From Purpureocillium takamizusanense (lineage: Eukaryota > Ascomycota > Sordariomycetes > Hypocreales > Ophiocordycipitaceae), in the NCBI RefSeq assembly GCF_022605165.1, contig NC_063069.1:3844001-3908000 (forward strand): a DNA stretch of 64,000 nt. The letters run 5' to 3'. A program made the position numbers and the translations under genes. Under the pieces are notes generated by a model that saw nothing but the letters and a program-made list of their open reading frames with translations, was not told where the DNA came from and made no database searches. Shown piece by piece: positions 12,495-23,859 of the stretch (the stretch's first letter is position 1; each line of letters begins with the position of its first letter).

Positions 12495-12529
<35 letters not shown>

Positions 12530-12828
12530 TCTACTACGAACCATTTTTTGGCCAAAAGTCCGGGCCCATACTTTCTCAACGACACTCCCTGGCCGAAAAT
12601 CGGCACGCCCCCTGGGACCTGCGGTAGATGGCGCAGCGGTGAAACATAATGGGGATAGATGAGGATGGCATAGAAGGAGAAGACGGCAATCTGAGCCGCA
12701 AAAAGCGCAAAGAATATCTCCAAAGGCTGGCCGTGCGACTCGTACAGATGGAACAACTTTGGAAGCGCACAGCCGAGGAGGCTAATGCCTGCCATGTAGC
12801 CCAGGGGCATGTGTCTGATGGCGGTCAT
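11081..12828 (-). CDS. Cytochrome P450 monooxygenase
   Basis: Two exons, 12828-12542 and 12443-11081, give 549 residues; the 98-nt intron joins KKW to ISEVPNDG in frame. Two hydrophobic segments at the N-terminus (about residues 10-60) fit an ER-anchored enzyme. All core P450 motifs are present: I-helix AGHETT (about 337-342), ExxR as EVLR (397-400), PERW (452-455) and the haem loop FLHGPHSCIG with ligand Cys 489. It would oxidise a lipophilic substrate using electrons from a P450 reductase; the substrate cannot be read from sequence. No polyketide, terpene or peptide synthase lies nearby. The intron contains a (CT)n microsatellite. Class is certain, CYP family is not. Confidence 0.93.
12494..12529. 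repeat. (AG)n/(CT)n microsatellite inside the P450 intron
   Basis: About 36 bases of almost pure AG on the plus strand, read as a CT tract on the transcribed strand. It lies between the donor and the branch/acceptor (gctaac then cttcag) of the only intron in the P450 gene. Confidence 0.8.
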
Positions 12829-14053
12829 CGTTTTCGATTTTGTGAAGAACGTTGCACAATAATACCGTGGTGATGGTTAATTACGTGGACGCTATTGCCA
12901 GGGATCCCAGGGAGAAATTGAGGTGGACTGTTCCATAAGATATTTAACGGTGCAGCGCATCGTCGATCATCGTGGGGTTGGGACCGGAGGCTCGGCGGAA
13001 GGCCGTCGTCCGGTGGGGGGCGCGGTCTGGGTCTGGGGTGCAGATGAGCCCCTGGTGACGGGTGCTACTACTTGGTCGTTCTGGTTGCTCTAACTGGCCG
13101 CCGCGTGCGTACCTGTGCGACTGGAGAGTGGGGGATGCCAAATGCGTCATTGCCCACAGGCTTTTGATGACGGGGATGTGACGTTTTGGTCTGAGAACGG
13201 GACCGGACCAGGAGAATGGACCCGTGCCACGTTTACGGAGTACCGTGGTTTACGAAGTACGTTAGGTTACAGCCACAGCCCAAGTATGTTGGTCGCCGGT
13301 CCTTCATCACATGTAAAATGGACCGTCTCCAGACATACGCGGCTGCTTCGATCCGACCAAGTGCTGTGAATGTATCTTGGCCAGGATCGTGCACGATCGA
13401 ATGGTAGCACAAACACCGACAAAGATCCAACTTGACTGTCTCAGTGGACCGAACAGGCATGGATGCACCCGGTAGGCACCATATTGGGGCTGTAGGGCTG
13501 CAGGCGGCGTAGCGGCGGATTGTCCCTCCGAAGAGTGGCTAACTTACTCTTCTCTTGCATTAGGTTTCCCTGGACTGCGTGGAATGTCGAGTCGAGATGC
13601 AGACTCTCAGCTTTGTGCAACTCTGTTTCTGTTGGCAAGCAAGTAGCAATTTGCCAACATTCTCGGGAGATGAGGCTGTCGTCTCTCTGCATAACCTTGC
13701 AGCTCACGTCGCACCAGACACCAACCGAGCACCATGCTGACAGCGCAACCAGACACCCCCGCAATCTGTCACTAAGTTACTATTTAGTCTTCCATAGTGG
13801 TGGTTCAGCTCCCGCTTTCAGCGGATGGCCCCCGCGACAAGGGTGATGTGCTCCCCGGTCGCTGGTGTGGTGTAGTTAGACTGATGAATTGCAGTTCGGC
13901 TTGTCGCCTGCACAACGCCTGCAACGGAAATGGCTGATAGCAGAGCCTCACTAGCACGATACAGGCGCGGCCTGTTGACAGTTTGTCAAACCTCGCACCT
14001 CTTACTCCGCGGCCTCACACCATTCTCGTGATCCCAGCCAGGATGAAACCTTT
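12829..14053. other. Divergent intergenic region, P450 / kinase
   Basis: About 1.2 kb between the start codons of the minus-strand P450 and the plus-strand kinase, so it must hold both promoters. No other gene is supported. A four-codon upstream ORF overlaps the kinase start (14043-14057). Confidence 0.5.
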
Positions 14054-14057
14054 ATGA
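14043..14057 (+). promoter_or_regulatory. Four-codon upstream ORF overlapping the kinase start
   Basis: ATGAAACCTTTATGA encodes M-K-P-L-stop. Its stop overlaps the first kinase ATG (14054), and the arrangement TGATG places the second kinase Met (14057) directly on the stop. This geometry could allow termination-reinitiation control of translation. Seen in sequence; function inferred. Confidence 0.45.
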
Positions 14058-17000
14058 TGGCTTCAGAAACATACGACAACTTGTGCAACGAACTCTACGG
14101 CGACATCTTCCGCCGACTGGAGCGGAGAGAAGAGGAGACACTGCGATTCGTACCATGGGGGACGTGCAGAGACATTCTGCAACAAAACGACAACAGGAAC
14201 CTGCGTCGCTTCTTCCGTAGCCTCGCCACGGCCGATCAATCCAGCGAACAAGTCTTGCGTCTGACTGAGACAGCGTTCGTGCAGAGGGTGAATGAGAGGG
14301 ATCTGCTTGACTTTCTCGGTACGCTCATCTTCGCAACGTGTAGCATACGCGCGGCCCGGACCTGCGTCGACCGTCTTGTCGCCGGCGACGCGCCTCCGCA
14401 TGGCTCAGTTGGTCGGCTGCCGGCCAGTCGCGCGCAGCTCGAACAGCTTCTCGGCAGCGACACCGACGCGGACAGGTTCATATCCAAGCAGGGGTGCTTC
14501 TGCGCCGTAGTGCTCCGCAAGAAAGAGGAGGTCCGGATCGATGGCACCGACAGCCCACGGCTGCCGTACCTGGAGGAAATACCTCTCGGCGAGGGCTCAT
14601 TCGGCAAAGTCTTCCGAGTCCGTGTCGCTCGGGGTCACTTTCACGACCGCCAAGCGGGACCGGCCTTTGGTCACAATGTTGAGCCCATCGACATGGCACG
14701 CAAGGACTACATTGTCGCCGACAAGTCCAAAGCAAGAGAAGAGTACGATGTCATGCGTCAGATCCTTGGTTCGACCTCGCGCAACTGCGAGAATATCGTC
14801 GAGAGCTTGGGTGCGCTCGAGGTCGGGACAAACTACAGTCTATTCATGCCACTCGCCATGTGCGACCTTCGCTCGTACATGATGTCGGGCCACCACATCC
14901 CGCCCCAGACACAAGAGGCTCGAGCGGAGATTATATCCTGCGCGGCGGGACTGGCAAGCGGTCTGCAGTTTCTTCACACGGGGATACGGACCGTCGAATT
15001 CGACGAGCTGGTGTGCTACCACATGGACCTGAATCCCAGCAACATCCTCGTCTTCAAAGAAGTGGGAGAGGATGGAAGCATGCGCTGGATCTGGAAGCTG
15101 AGTGACTTTGGCATGGCCCGCGTCAAGGTTCGACGTCGCGCCGTCGCGGGAGACCGTGAGAACGACTTCAATAGCCTCTTTGTCCGACGAAAGAAGATCG
15201 CCGACCCGTCCGTGTCCGCCACACTCAACCGGCGAGGCGAGGGCACATATCTCCCACCGGAATCTATCTCGGCCACGGCGAGCATGCGGACGAGCAGCGA
15301 CGTCTGGGCGCTGGGATGCGTCCTCAGTGTCGTTCTGACATTTTTGGAAACGGGCGCCGAGGGCGTGTGCCACTATCAGGATGCTCGCATGGACCATCGC
15401 CGCGCCGATGGCTACGATCGCTTTTTCCTCCGCGGCACCAGATTCACAGAACCAGATGTTCATCCGCAAGTAAGAGTCTGGCATAAAGTACTCAGAGAAA
15501 AGGCGGCAAGGAGAAGCGTCACAGAAGGCCACGCCATGTCGTACATGCTCGATTTTCTGGAGCAATCCGTCATTCGAGTGACCCAGCGCTGCACCGCCGA
15601 GGATGTCAAGAAGAGGCTGGAAGAAATGTATCGACTCTATCGAAGCGCCGAAGAACCAAGGCGTGGCTCCATCCTGGAGACTATCTCTGACAGCCCACTC
15701 GCGGTACGGCTTCGCACAAGGTCAGTACCACCACCAGACGACATATACCCTTCAAGAACATAAGCCCCCCGGCCATGCTGATAGAAACAGACAAGGGAAT
15801 GACTCCAGTACCGTCATCGACGAGTGGTATCCTTCGACGTCTCGAGACTTCAAAGGATGCGCTATATCCCCAGACGCGAATGTTCTGGCGTACTGGACGG
15901 ATGACACAATTGTACTTTACACATCGCAGTCACTGGCAACCCGAGAAAGGCATACTGTCACATACGCGGCCGATTGGACCCTACCCAACACAGATTGCGA
16001 CTGTTTCCTAAAGCACGTGTGCTTGACCAGCAAGTATCTCATTGCCTCGACGGCAGGGCGCAGCCGAGTAAGCAGTCGCACCCGTGCTCACTCCGGAAGA
16101 CACTGAATCCAAGATAAATGCTGACAACAATGAGCACGCAAGCTGTACATCTTTTACCTTCTCGGCGGGGATTCCGTAGACTATAATTTCTCCAAGCTTC
16201 ATCGGCTCGTCCTACAGCTTCCTGCGATATCCAAGATTGCCATCTCGTCGGACAGTGTTTGGGTGGCGCTCACGGCGAGAGCTAGCACGAACCCGCGAGA
16301 CCCGGGCGTCTTTCTCTACGCAACAGTACGTGACTTGATTGACGCTGTGGAGCTGGCACCCAGGTAGGCCCGACTCACGTTTACTTTTCATGGGAGCAGA
16401 AGAGGGCTTACCATCCTTTCTCCCCATAGGGCACCAAATTTGGACAACCCAGCACGCGACGAGAGCATCAATACACATCCTTTGCCAGATCAACATCCTT
16501 TCAAGCCCATAGCTCTCGAGTGGTCGGCCGCGGATGTCATCCACCTGGCGCTACTGGATAGCCGGGACGCTTATCTCGTTGTGAGACCTGAACTCACCAC
16601 CAGAAGCAGGGAGCACAAGATTCCCATCACGCACGTGTCACTCGATCGTCATCCGGTAACCATGGATACACTAAACATGACTTCACTAGTACGCCGACCG
16701 CTCAACATGAAAAGCGCTATAGCAATGGCTGCTGACAGTCCTACAGGGATATGACGTAGGCGCCTTCGCCGGCCTCTACACCGCGTTCTGTCCTTTTCAC
16801 GACAGGAATACATGCGCCGTGGTGACCAGAGAGAAGCGCCTTCACGTACAGAAGTTTGAGGGCTCCGACAAGAGTCTGGAGCTGCAGAGGGAAATACCGA
16901 AATATCGCATATCTCAACTTTTATCGAGCTGCCCCCGGCCACGAGGCAGATTGCTAGCCATCGGAGCGCCCTCGGCCAAACACCAAATGGTCCTTTTGGA

Positions 17001-17187
17001 GATACACCTTACTCCCGAGCTCCATGTTCAGCAGCTCGCTCATCTTCCTGGTCTGCTGCATGGAGATGATTTCGCGGCCGTGCTCTCAGACGACGACTCC
17101 GAGCCATGCGTCATTGTAGCCTCCTTGACTGGTGCGAGCCGGCGGGTCATCTACAAAGTCAGACTTGCTTCGGCAGAAGTCACGTAG
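14054..17187 (+). CDS. Protein kinase with C-terminal beta-propeller-like region
   Basis: Five exons: 14054-15720, 15785-16067, 16143-16363, 16430-16655, 16747-17187; phases agree and give 945 residues. Residues 1-150 are a helical N-terminal region. A full kinase domain follows: glycine loop GEGSFGKV (179-186), Lys 217 in ARKDY, catalytic loop HMDLNPSN (323-330, Met replacing the Arg of HRD), DFG (351-353), PPE in place of APE (401-403) and DVWALG (416-421). All catalytic residues are present, so it is probably active. Residues about 560-945 form strand-rich units (CAISPDANVLAYWTDD, IAISSDSVWVALT, EWSAADVIHLALL) like WD40 blades. Similar kinase domains occur in fungal signalling proteins of unknown input; this is not a recognised conserved cell-cycle or MAP kinase. 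Confidence 0.82.
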
Positions 17188-17215
17188 CGGCCGGCCTCTT
17201 GAGAGGCAAGCGGCT

Positions 17216-19461
17216 CTACACCGATCGGTACATGTCCCGGAGCTCAACATTCTGGTCCAGTTTCGTGAGGCGCCGCGCCAATGCCCTCCAATCGGCATTG
17301 ACCTTGACTTTCGGAGCGAGTCGCCAAAAGAGCACGCCGTCGTGTTGGATCAGCCAGTAGTAGAAGATGACTGTGAGCCCAGTGATGACGAGGGTGGCAA
17401 CGAGATAGATCCATATCATGGATGTGCAGATGATGCGGCTGCTGGGCTGGTCCATGGCGAAAAAGTTCATGCCGAAGAATGTCTTCAATGGTATTGCGTT
17501 AGTCGTAGCCCACGCAGCACATGTTATCGGGCAGGAGAAGCATGGGACTAACCGCCGCGAAGGAAGCCGGTGCGTAGATGAGCGTCAGGGTGGTGATGAA
17601 CACGGCAGACTTGTTCAGTTGAAGCATGTTGCCGCTCTGCTCTTTGGCGATGACCTGATCTCGGAAAGACAGTGTGTCGGAAAGCAGCTGCGCGGCTGTC
17701 TGGACGCGCCGCTCCAGGTATGCTGCCGTACGAGTAAAAGCCGCGCACTGACGCAGGTGATTGTCAAATACAACGTCGGTGTGGCTGTCATCTCGCGACG
17801 CGGGCATCAACGCATGGTTATCGAGCAGCGCACGCAAGTCTGTGATGAGCTCCGTGGTAGACGCGAGGAGGCTTATCGTCTTGTTGAAGCGGTTCTCGAG
17901 ATTCACCATGCTGATCAAGTGGTCGTACCCTAAGCGTAGGGGCTCGTCAATGTAAGTGGCGAATGTACTGTTTGCCTGTTTCGATGCTCGTATCCTTTGA
18001 CCCTCACTCGGATTCGTGTGTTGATGCACTCACCATGGGGAGAAACTGGGCTTCAAACGTGGCAACGTACTGTCTCCAGGCAGGGAGATGGGCGCTGAGC
18101 AAGACCTGGTGCAATGAAAGAAGCCCATCGGTTGCCATTCCATCCCTCCGTGAGGAAAGGTGCTGGTTGACGACCATGTGGGCCTTGGCGTTGGGCTTTG
18201 GGTTGAGTAAGAGGAAGACACTCTGCCGCGTTTCCGTGTTGATGCGGTGGCATACGCCGCTCTGTCGTATCGCCCACTCCTTGTCGGCCTCTTTGAATTC
18301 GGGATAGCGAATAGTATACGACATTTCTAAGTCGTGTTAGTTGGCGTTCGGATTCGACGTTCGGATGCGTTACATGTTGGCGATTTACATACCGATCCAT
18401 GGTCCAGTGATGCAAAGCGTCAATGGAACGCAAAAGGCGTCCTCTAAATCTAGGTTGCGAGTGTAGAAGCACGACGCGAGTTGCCAAAGTGATGGACTCA
18501 GGTCATGGGCATTGACCACCGCCGACATCATCGCCCGCGTGATTTGGAGTGGTCTCCATGAGTTGCGCTGGCACACGGAGCTTGAGTAAACTTAGCCGAC
18601 GCCACATATATAGCCAGTCGTTACGGGAATCTTACATGAAGCGACACGAGTAGTCCTTGTTCATGTCATCCTCAAGATATGCCTCGAGGCCTTGCTCGTC
18701 CCGGAATGACTCGGAGCGAATGTGCGGTGGGTTGTCGCCGACAACGAGATCGCGAACTTGCACATGCTCAAGAACCTCGTCAACGAAACATCGATCGACT
18801 ACTGCGGGGTCCATCTCGTGACAAATGAATGTACAATGTACCCGGTGGTGCGTCCTGGTATCAGTCAATTCTCGGCAACGGGCACCACGGCTTTTGAACA
18901 CCCTTGATGTGGTTAAGTTGGACTTGTTTATGGGCGGCAGTCTGCCACAGCCACGATTCGGGCCGGCCCCGTCAGTCAGCCATGATTATGCCTTGCTTAG
19001 CGCCTAAATGTACATGTAACCGTGTCTTGCCACTACCGTTGTTCGATCCTGACGCGTGCTGTCCCAGCAATCTTGAGAGCTACTGGGCCCGGATCGTGCT
19101 GCACATGGTCTGTTAGTAGAGTCGCAGCATGCAACATCCGGAACATTCACGTAGAGCACGTACTCCAACTCCTTCTTCATGATCAATTATGTTAGCACAT
19201 GGTTTGTGCTGGCTGGAAACCCTCGCTGGACAAAGACGATGCTCACCTCGGTCACATTCCTTGGAGCAGTAAAGCTGAACTGATCCTCCTTCATCTACAA
19301 CGAGTCAGTGACACACGAGCCATGGGACAGCATCGGCGCGGCCGCGATCGTACGCGAATCTTGAAGTCCTTCTGGCCGGGGAAGAGGCGTTCTAGAAGCG
19401 TCTGCAGGCTATCCCTCTTCAGGTACCGTTGACAGACGACTTGTGTGAGCTGTTCGGCCAT
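17216..19461 (-). CDS. CorA-like (Mg2+ transporter-like) membrane protein, multi-exon
   Basis: Starts at 19461 (MAEQLTQVVCQRYLKRDSLQ). First exons are 19461-19354, 19294-19247 and one beginning at 19174; further coding blocks lie near 18900-18640, 18570-18390, 18325-18040, 17970-17550 and 17490-17216. The middle splice sites were not resolved. The C-terminal part has a long helical stalk, then two hydrophobic segments (VFITTLTLIYAPASF and SMIWIYLVATLVITGLTVIF) separated by FFGMNFF, which contains the GMN signature of CorA channels. The family includes many fungal CorA-like proteins with divergent N-terminal domains whose ion selectivity is unproven. It is tail-to-tail with the kinase gene, with 28 bp between stop codons. 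Confidence 0.75.
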
Positions 19462-20342
19462 GGTGCCTTGCTCGACACAAACAAAGAGACCAATTCTCCG
19501 AGGATGATCGTGAGAAGGGCGCAGACACGGGGCGGTGCTGCCCACCGTTTAAGCCTTCGCCCGACGTGGGTAGGACGAGGCCAACATGGATGGACTGGGG
19601 GAGGATGCGCACCCCCTCGCTGCGGACGAGGCAATCCGGCCGCCTTCTTAGGCCTGGTGAGCGAGGGGGGCGATGCACTTTGTTCATGTGTGATGCGGGC
19701 CGTGTGGCTCAAAGCGAATCAAAGGTTGGCAGCCCCTGCTTGGTTGTTGCGGCTGAAAAAGGACGGCACAGGGTCTCAAGTGCAGCCCGGCCGACGATCT
19801 CACGCCCATAACACGTTGGGGTGTAATCTCTGCCCTCATGCAGCGACAAGCGTCCAGGACAAGTTGTGACGGCATGCTATGGCAGTACATCACACTCTGA
19901 CCCGGCCGTCGGGTAGTCCCTAGGACTCATGCTCATTAGGCGTGGCAAGGGCAAGCTTGTCCGTCGAGCGCTGGATCGTCACACTATTGCTGCAGGTGGC
20001 GCAGGTGATATCGCACAACCCGTAGCGCCTTTGTTGGCTATCATGCATGACGGCCGTTCTCAACCAGCCCAGGGCTTTAGCCGGGCAGAACAATAATGGC
20101 ACATGGACCGCAACGTGGGGGCCGGCTCGGGACGAGCCACGCAGCTTCAATGTTCTCTCTCTTGCCGCCGCCGCCTCTCGAACGCCTCGCGATAAGCCCC
20201 CTTTCTGAAGGCAGCAGAGCCTCTTCTCTCTGTCTTGGTGCGCGTTTCCTCGGGCGATATTTGTTTCACCCTCGTCTATTCTTCCCCTTTGCCATGGCCG
20301 CAACTGGGTCTGAGCGGCCCGAAGCGACCTCAAAGTCTCAGC
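19462..20342. other. Divergent intergenic region, CorA-like / permease
   Basis: About 0.9 kb between divergent start codons, so it should hold both promoters. A pyrimidine-rich tract at about 20155-20290 lies just upstream of the permease start. No other gene supported. Confidence 0.5.
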
Positions 20343-23316
20343 ATGGCGAGCCCACGACTGCCGCCTTGGGTGCCGGACTGGCTCGAGGCTGCTTTTGCTT
20401 CGCCACGTGCGCATCACAACGATGACGGGGCGCATCATTCGCTTCCAACAGAGTCCTCTCCACCCGTCGTCCCGACCATTGAGCTGACGCAAACGCCGCC
20501 GTCGTCGTCCTCGAGCCCGAGCCTGGACCCAACGTTTCTGTCGACAGCAGCGAGTCCGGGGATCGGGGGCGCGGACGACGGCATCGCCCAGTGCCATGCT
20601 GCGGGCCCGCACGTTTCGAGTCACGTCTTCAACGTGGATGGCATGAGCCTGCGAGGAGCAAGTAGAGATGCGTCGACGTTGGACGACAGCGCGAATACTG
20701 AGAGCACGTATGTCACGAACCAGCTCAGCGTCAGGAGGAGAGAAAAGAATGTCATTGTCACGCCCAAGCCTGACCGGGTCGTTCATCGAAAGCTGAGAGG
20801 GATTCATCTGTCGGTGCGTCCGTCGTCTTCCCAGTCCGCAGTTTATAAGCATGAAACACGCCCGGTGATGCTATCAGGATCATCGTATCCCGACTTACAC
20901 GGCGGTGATGTGCCCTCTAGATGATCGCAGTCAACGCAACGCTCGGCACGGGCCTATACTGGCGCGGCGGCCAGATCCTCGAGCTCGGCGGGCCGCTGTC
21001 AGTGCTGCTGTCGTTCCTCCTGCCAGGCATGCTGGCGTGGGCCGTCATGCAATGCATCACCGAACTGCTGTGCATATGGCCCATCCCCGGAGCCATGCAG
21101 CTGTACGTCAGCGAGTTTGTAGACGTCGAACTCGGCATTGCCGTGGGTGTGGCTTACTGGTTCGTGAAAACAGTCCATCGAGGTGACGCGACTGAACGGA
21201 CGGACGGACGCGCCGATTGAAATCGCTGCTCACAGTTGAGAAATTCAGGTTCACATACTCTGTGTCGTTTTCCGCCCTGGTCGCGACTTCGGCTGCCGAG
21301 ATACACTACTGGATTAACGGCAACAAGGCGTTCGACGGGGGCGTCGTGTACTTTTTGATCCCGCTGATTCTCATCTGCGTCAACAGCCTCCGCGTGGATG
21401 TAAGTCAACGTCAACATGTCTCACTCACTTAGCCAGCCACAGGCCAGGCACCGGCAGACTTGCCGTCACTAACACGGTGCAACGCTACTTACCAACGACG
21501 TAGATATATGGCTGGTTCGAAGTAGTCAGCAGCAGCATCAAGCTCGTCTTTCTGCTAGTCATCATATGCGCCATGGTCGCCATCAACGTGGGCGGTAAGC
21601 GCTGGGCACGCTGCATGCACGGTGATATAAGAGTGGTTGTCTGACAGTGACGGGGCAGCTGGCGACTCCGCAAACGCGCCGCACGGCACCAGATGTAAGT
21701 CTGCGGTCCATGACCACGAAACTTGAAACAGTCTTTAATGGTACTGAGCGCCCTGCAGACTGGCTCAAGCCAACTGAATACGACACACTCGCCGCGAATG
21801 GATGGTTCAACAGCTTATGGTATGTTGGGCAACCCGTCGAATAACGACCCAATGCCTCACTAACAGCCCCAGCATGTCCCTGTCTATATCGACATTCGCA
21901 TACGTGGGCGTCGAAGTCGTCGCGGCATCCGCCCTGGAAGCACGGTGGCCCAAGAACAACGAGGGGCGCAACAACGCAGACACAACCGACCGCCCGGCCG
22001 CCGACCACAGGCACTTGCTCATCGGGCAGACGGTCAAGTTCTCGGCCGTGTACATCCCCGTGCTCGCCACCATCGCGTACGTCCTCGCCGGCGTGCTCGC
22101 AAGCTTCAACATCCGCCGCGACGACTGCCGCCTCCCACGCCTCAGCTGGGCCGACAGCTCGCAGCAGTGCAACTCTTCCTCCTCCTTCTTGAACCCGCGT
22201 GCCGCCGCCGCCGCCGCCGGCCCCGCGACGTTGTTGACATCGTCCTCGCAGGTCGGCAAGACGAGCTCCGCGTTTGTCGCCATCGCCGAGGAGTCGCGCA
22301 TACCGTCTCTCAACGACGTCTTCAACGTGTTCCTGGTTTTCACCGCGCTGACGTGCGCGTGCACCAACCTCTACGTCGCGTCGCGGTCCCTGTTCGGCCT
22401 CACAACCCGCCTCGACGGATCCGACGACCAGCCCCTTTTTCTGCGGACACTGGCCTGGTTTGGCAAGACGGACCGACGCAAGGTACCCATGCGCGCCATG
22501 ATCTTTTCCGCGCTGGCGTTTTGTTGGGTTCCCTTTCTACAGCTCCACGACGATGCGAGCAACATCTCCATGGCAAGTGTCCTATCCAGCATGAAGGGTC
22601 GCATTCTGGTCCCTTTTGATGACGGCTCAGTGCTAACGCCTTCCCACTACCAGTTCATCGAGATTCTGACGACCATGGGATCGGACGGGGTCATTATCGT
22701 GTGGGCCTGCGAATGCTGGGCCTTTATCCGATATTACCATTGGTAAGACCCCTTCTTCACCATGGTAGTCATACCTAATTAGGTTCCGTGCTGAATACGC
22801 GCCTGCAGCATCAAGAGGCATCGTGCGACGCTCGAGATGCAGGGCGTCTCGCAGGTTCGACGCTGGGATCACGACGCCAGCAACGACTACCCTTATCGCA
22901 GTCACATGCAGCCCGCTCTTGCGTACATGGCTCTGGGCGGCTGCATCTTCATCTTGGTGGTGTCGAACAGCGCATTGCTGTGGAACGGCTTCCATGCGAC
23001 GCCGTTTCTCTCCACCTTCCTTTTGGTACGTCCATGCTATTGAACGCAGCTGAGCTTCAACCCTATCATCTCTGATTTGTGGTATGCCTTGCATATATTA
23101 CTCTAATTTGATGCATATGCTCTGCATGTATTACTCCCCCCTGAGCCGAGACGCTTACCAATGACGTTTTCCTGACAGCAATTCGTATTCCTAGCGCTCT
23201 GGGCAGCGTTGAAGCTCGCCCGCGGAGCAAAGTGGACGTGGGTAGACTTGAGCAACGTAGATCGAGTCATCAGCAAGATTCGCAACTTGCATGACATTCG
23301 TCTTGGGGCGAGCTAG
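20343..23316 (+). CDS. Amino-acid permease (APC family) with long N-terminal tail
   Basis: Nine exons with consistent phases: 20343-20813, 20921-21159, 21249-21399, 21504-21594, 21648-21819, 21873-22572, 22654-22742, 22809-23025, 23179-23316, giving 755 residues. After a polar, Ser/Pro-rich tail of about 157 residues the first transmembrane block begins (MIAVNATLGTGLYWRGG), containing the substrate-loop GTGLY typical of fungal amino-acid permeases. About 12 hydrophobic segments follow, including LSISTFAYVGVEVVAASALE (the conserved EVVA stretch) and LAYMALGGCIFILVV. It would import amino acids by proton symport at the plasma membrane; specificity is not readable. Intron 6 uses a GC donor and is 81 nt with no in-frame stop, so its retention would add 27 residues. 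Confidence 0.9.
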
Positions 23317-23859
23317 AGTTGGGTACTAGTCATTTTCAATACACCCTGGAACGTCTGACGCGGCGGCGGCACATGCGTTACGTCCCCAGAAATACGCCAC
23401 CATCACTCGCCCGAGGCTCATCACAAGTTCGTTAGCTTTCCTTGGCCCAGCGCCGCCCTGGCAACGTGCACTGCGGGGTTCATGCTAGTTACCTGTCTGT
23501 GATCGTCCAAGTTTTCCCCGCAATGCCAGGCCGTTAGACCGATCCGCCACATCAGTCACTCAAGCTCAAACGCGCACTGGCGCATCCTGAGCGGGCCATA
23601 TCGCCAAAAGGGGTCCGAGATACCGTTTGTCTAGGGACGCGGTTCACACGGTTCACCCGATTCCTCTCGGGTCTAGTCATGTTGCCGCCGCTGACAAACG
23701 ATCCCGCCGTGGGCCATGTGCTACACAAGCGTAGCTATGTGTTATATGTTATCTACAGGGCCGTCCGCCGTAAGATTTAGAGGCCGCTTGATGCCATAGT
23801 CGTCGTCGTCGGAAGTCAACATTGTGCCTTGCCCGGCGCGCACTCTAGCAACAGCGATC
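23317..23859. other. Intergenic, promoter of the GMC gene
   Basis: About 540 bp between same-strand genes; holds the permease 3' end and GMC upstream region. No gene seen. Confidence 0.5.

Noticed and set aside
14054..15763. Kinase as a 569-residue single-exon gene ending at 15763
   Set aside because: A good donor (AAG|GTCAGT) at 15721 and in-phase downstream exons with propeller-like sequence make the longer model better; only transcripts can decide fully.
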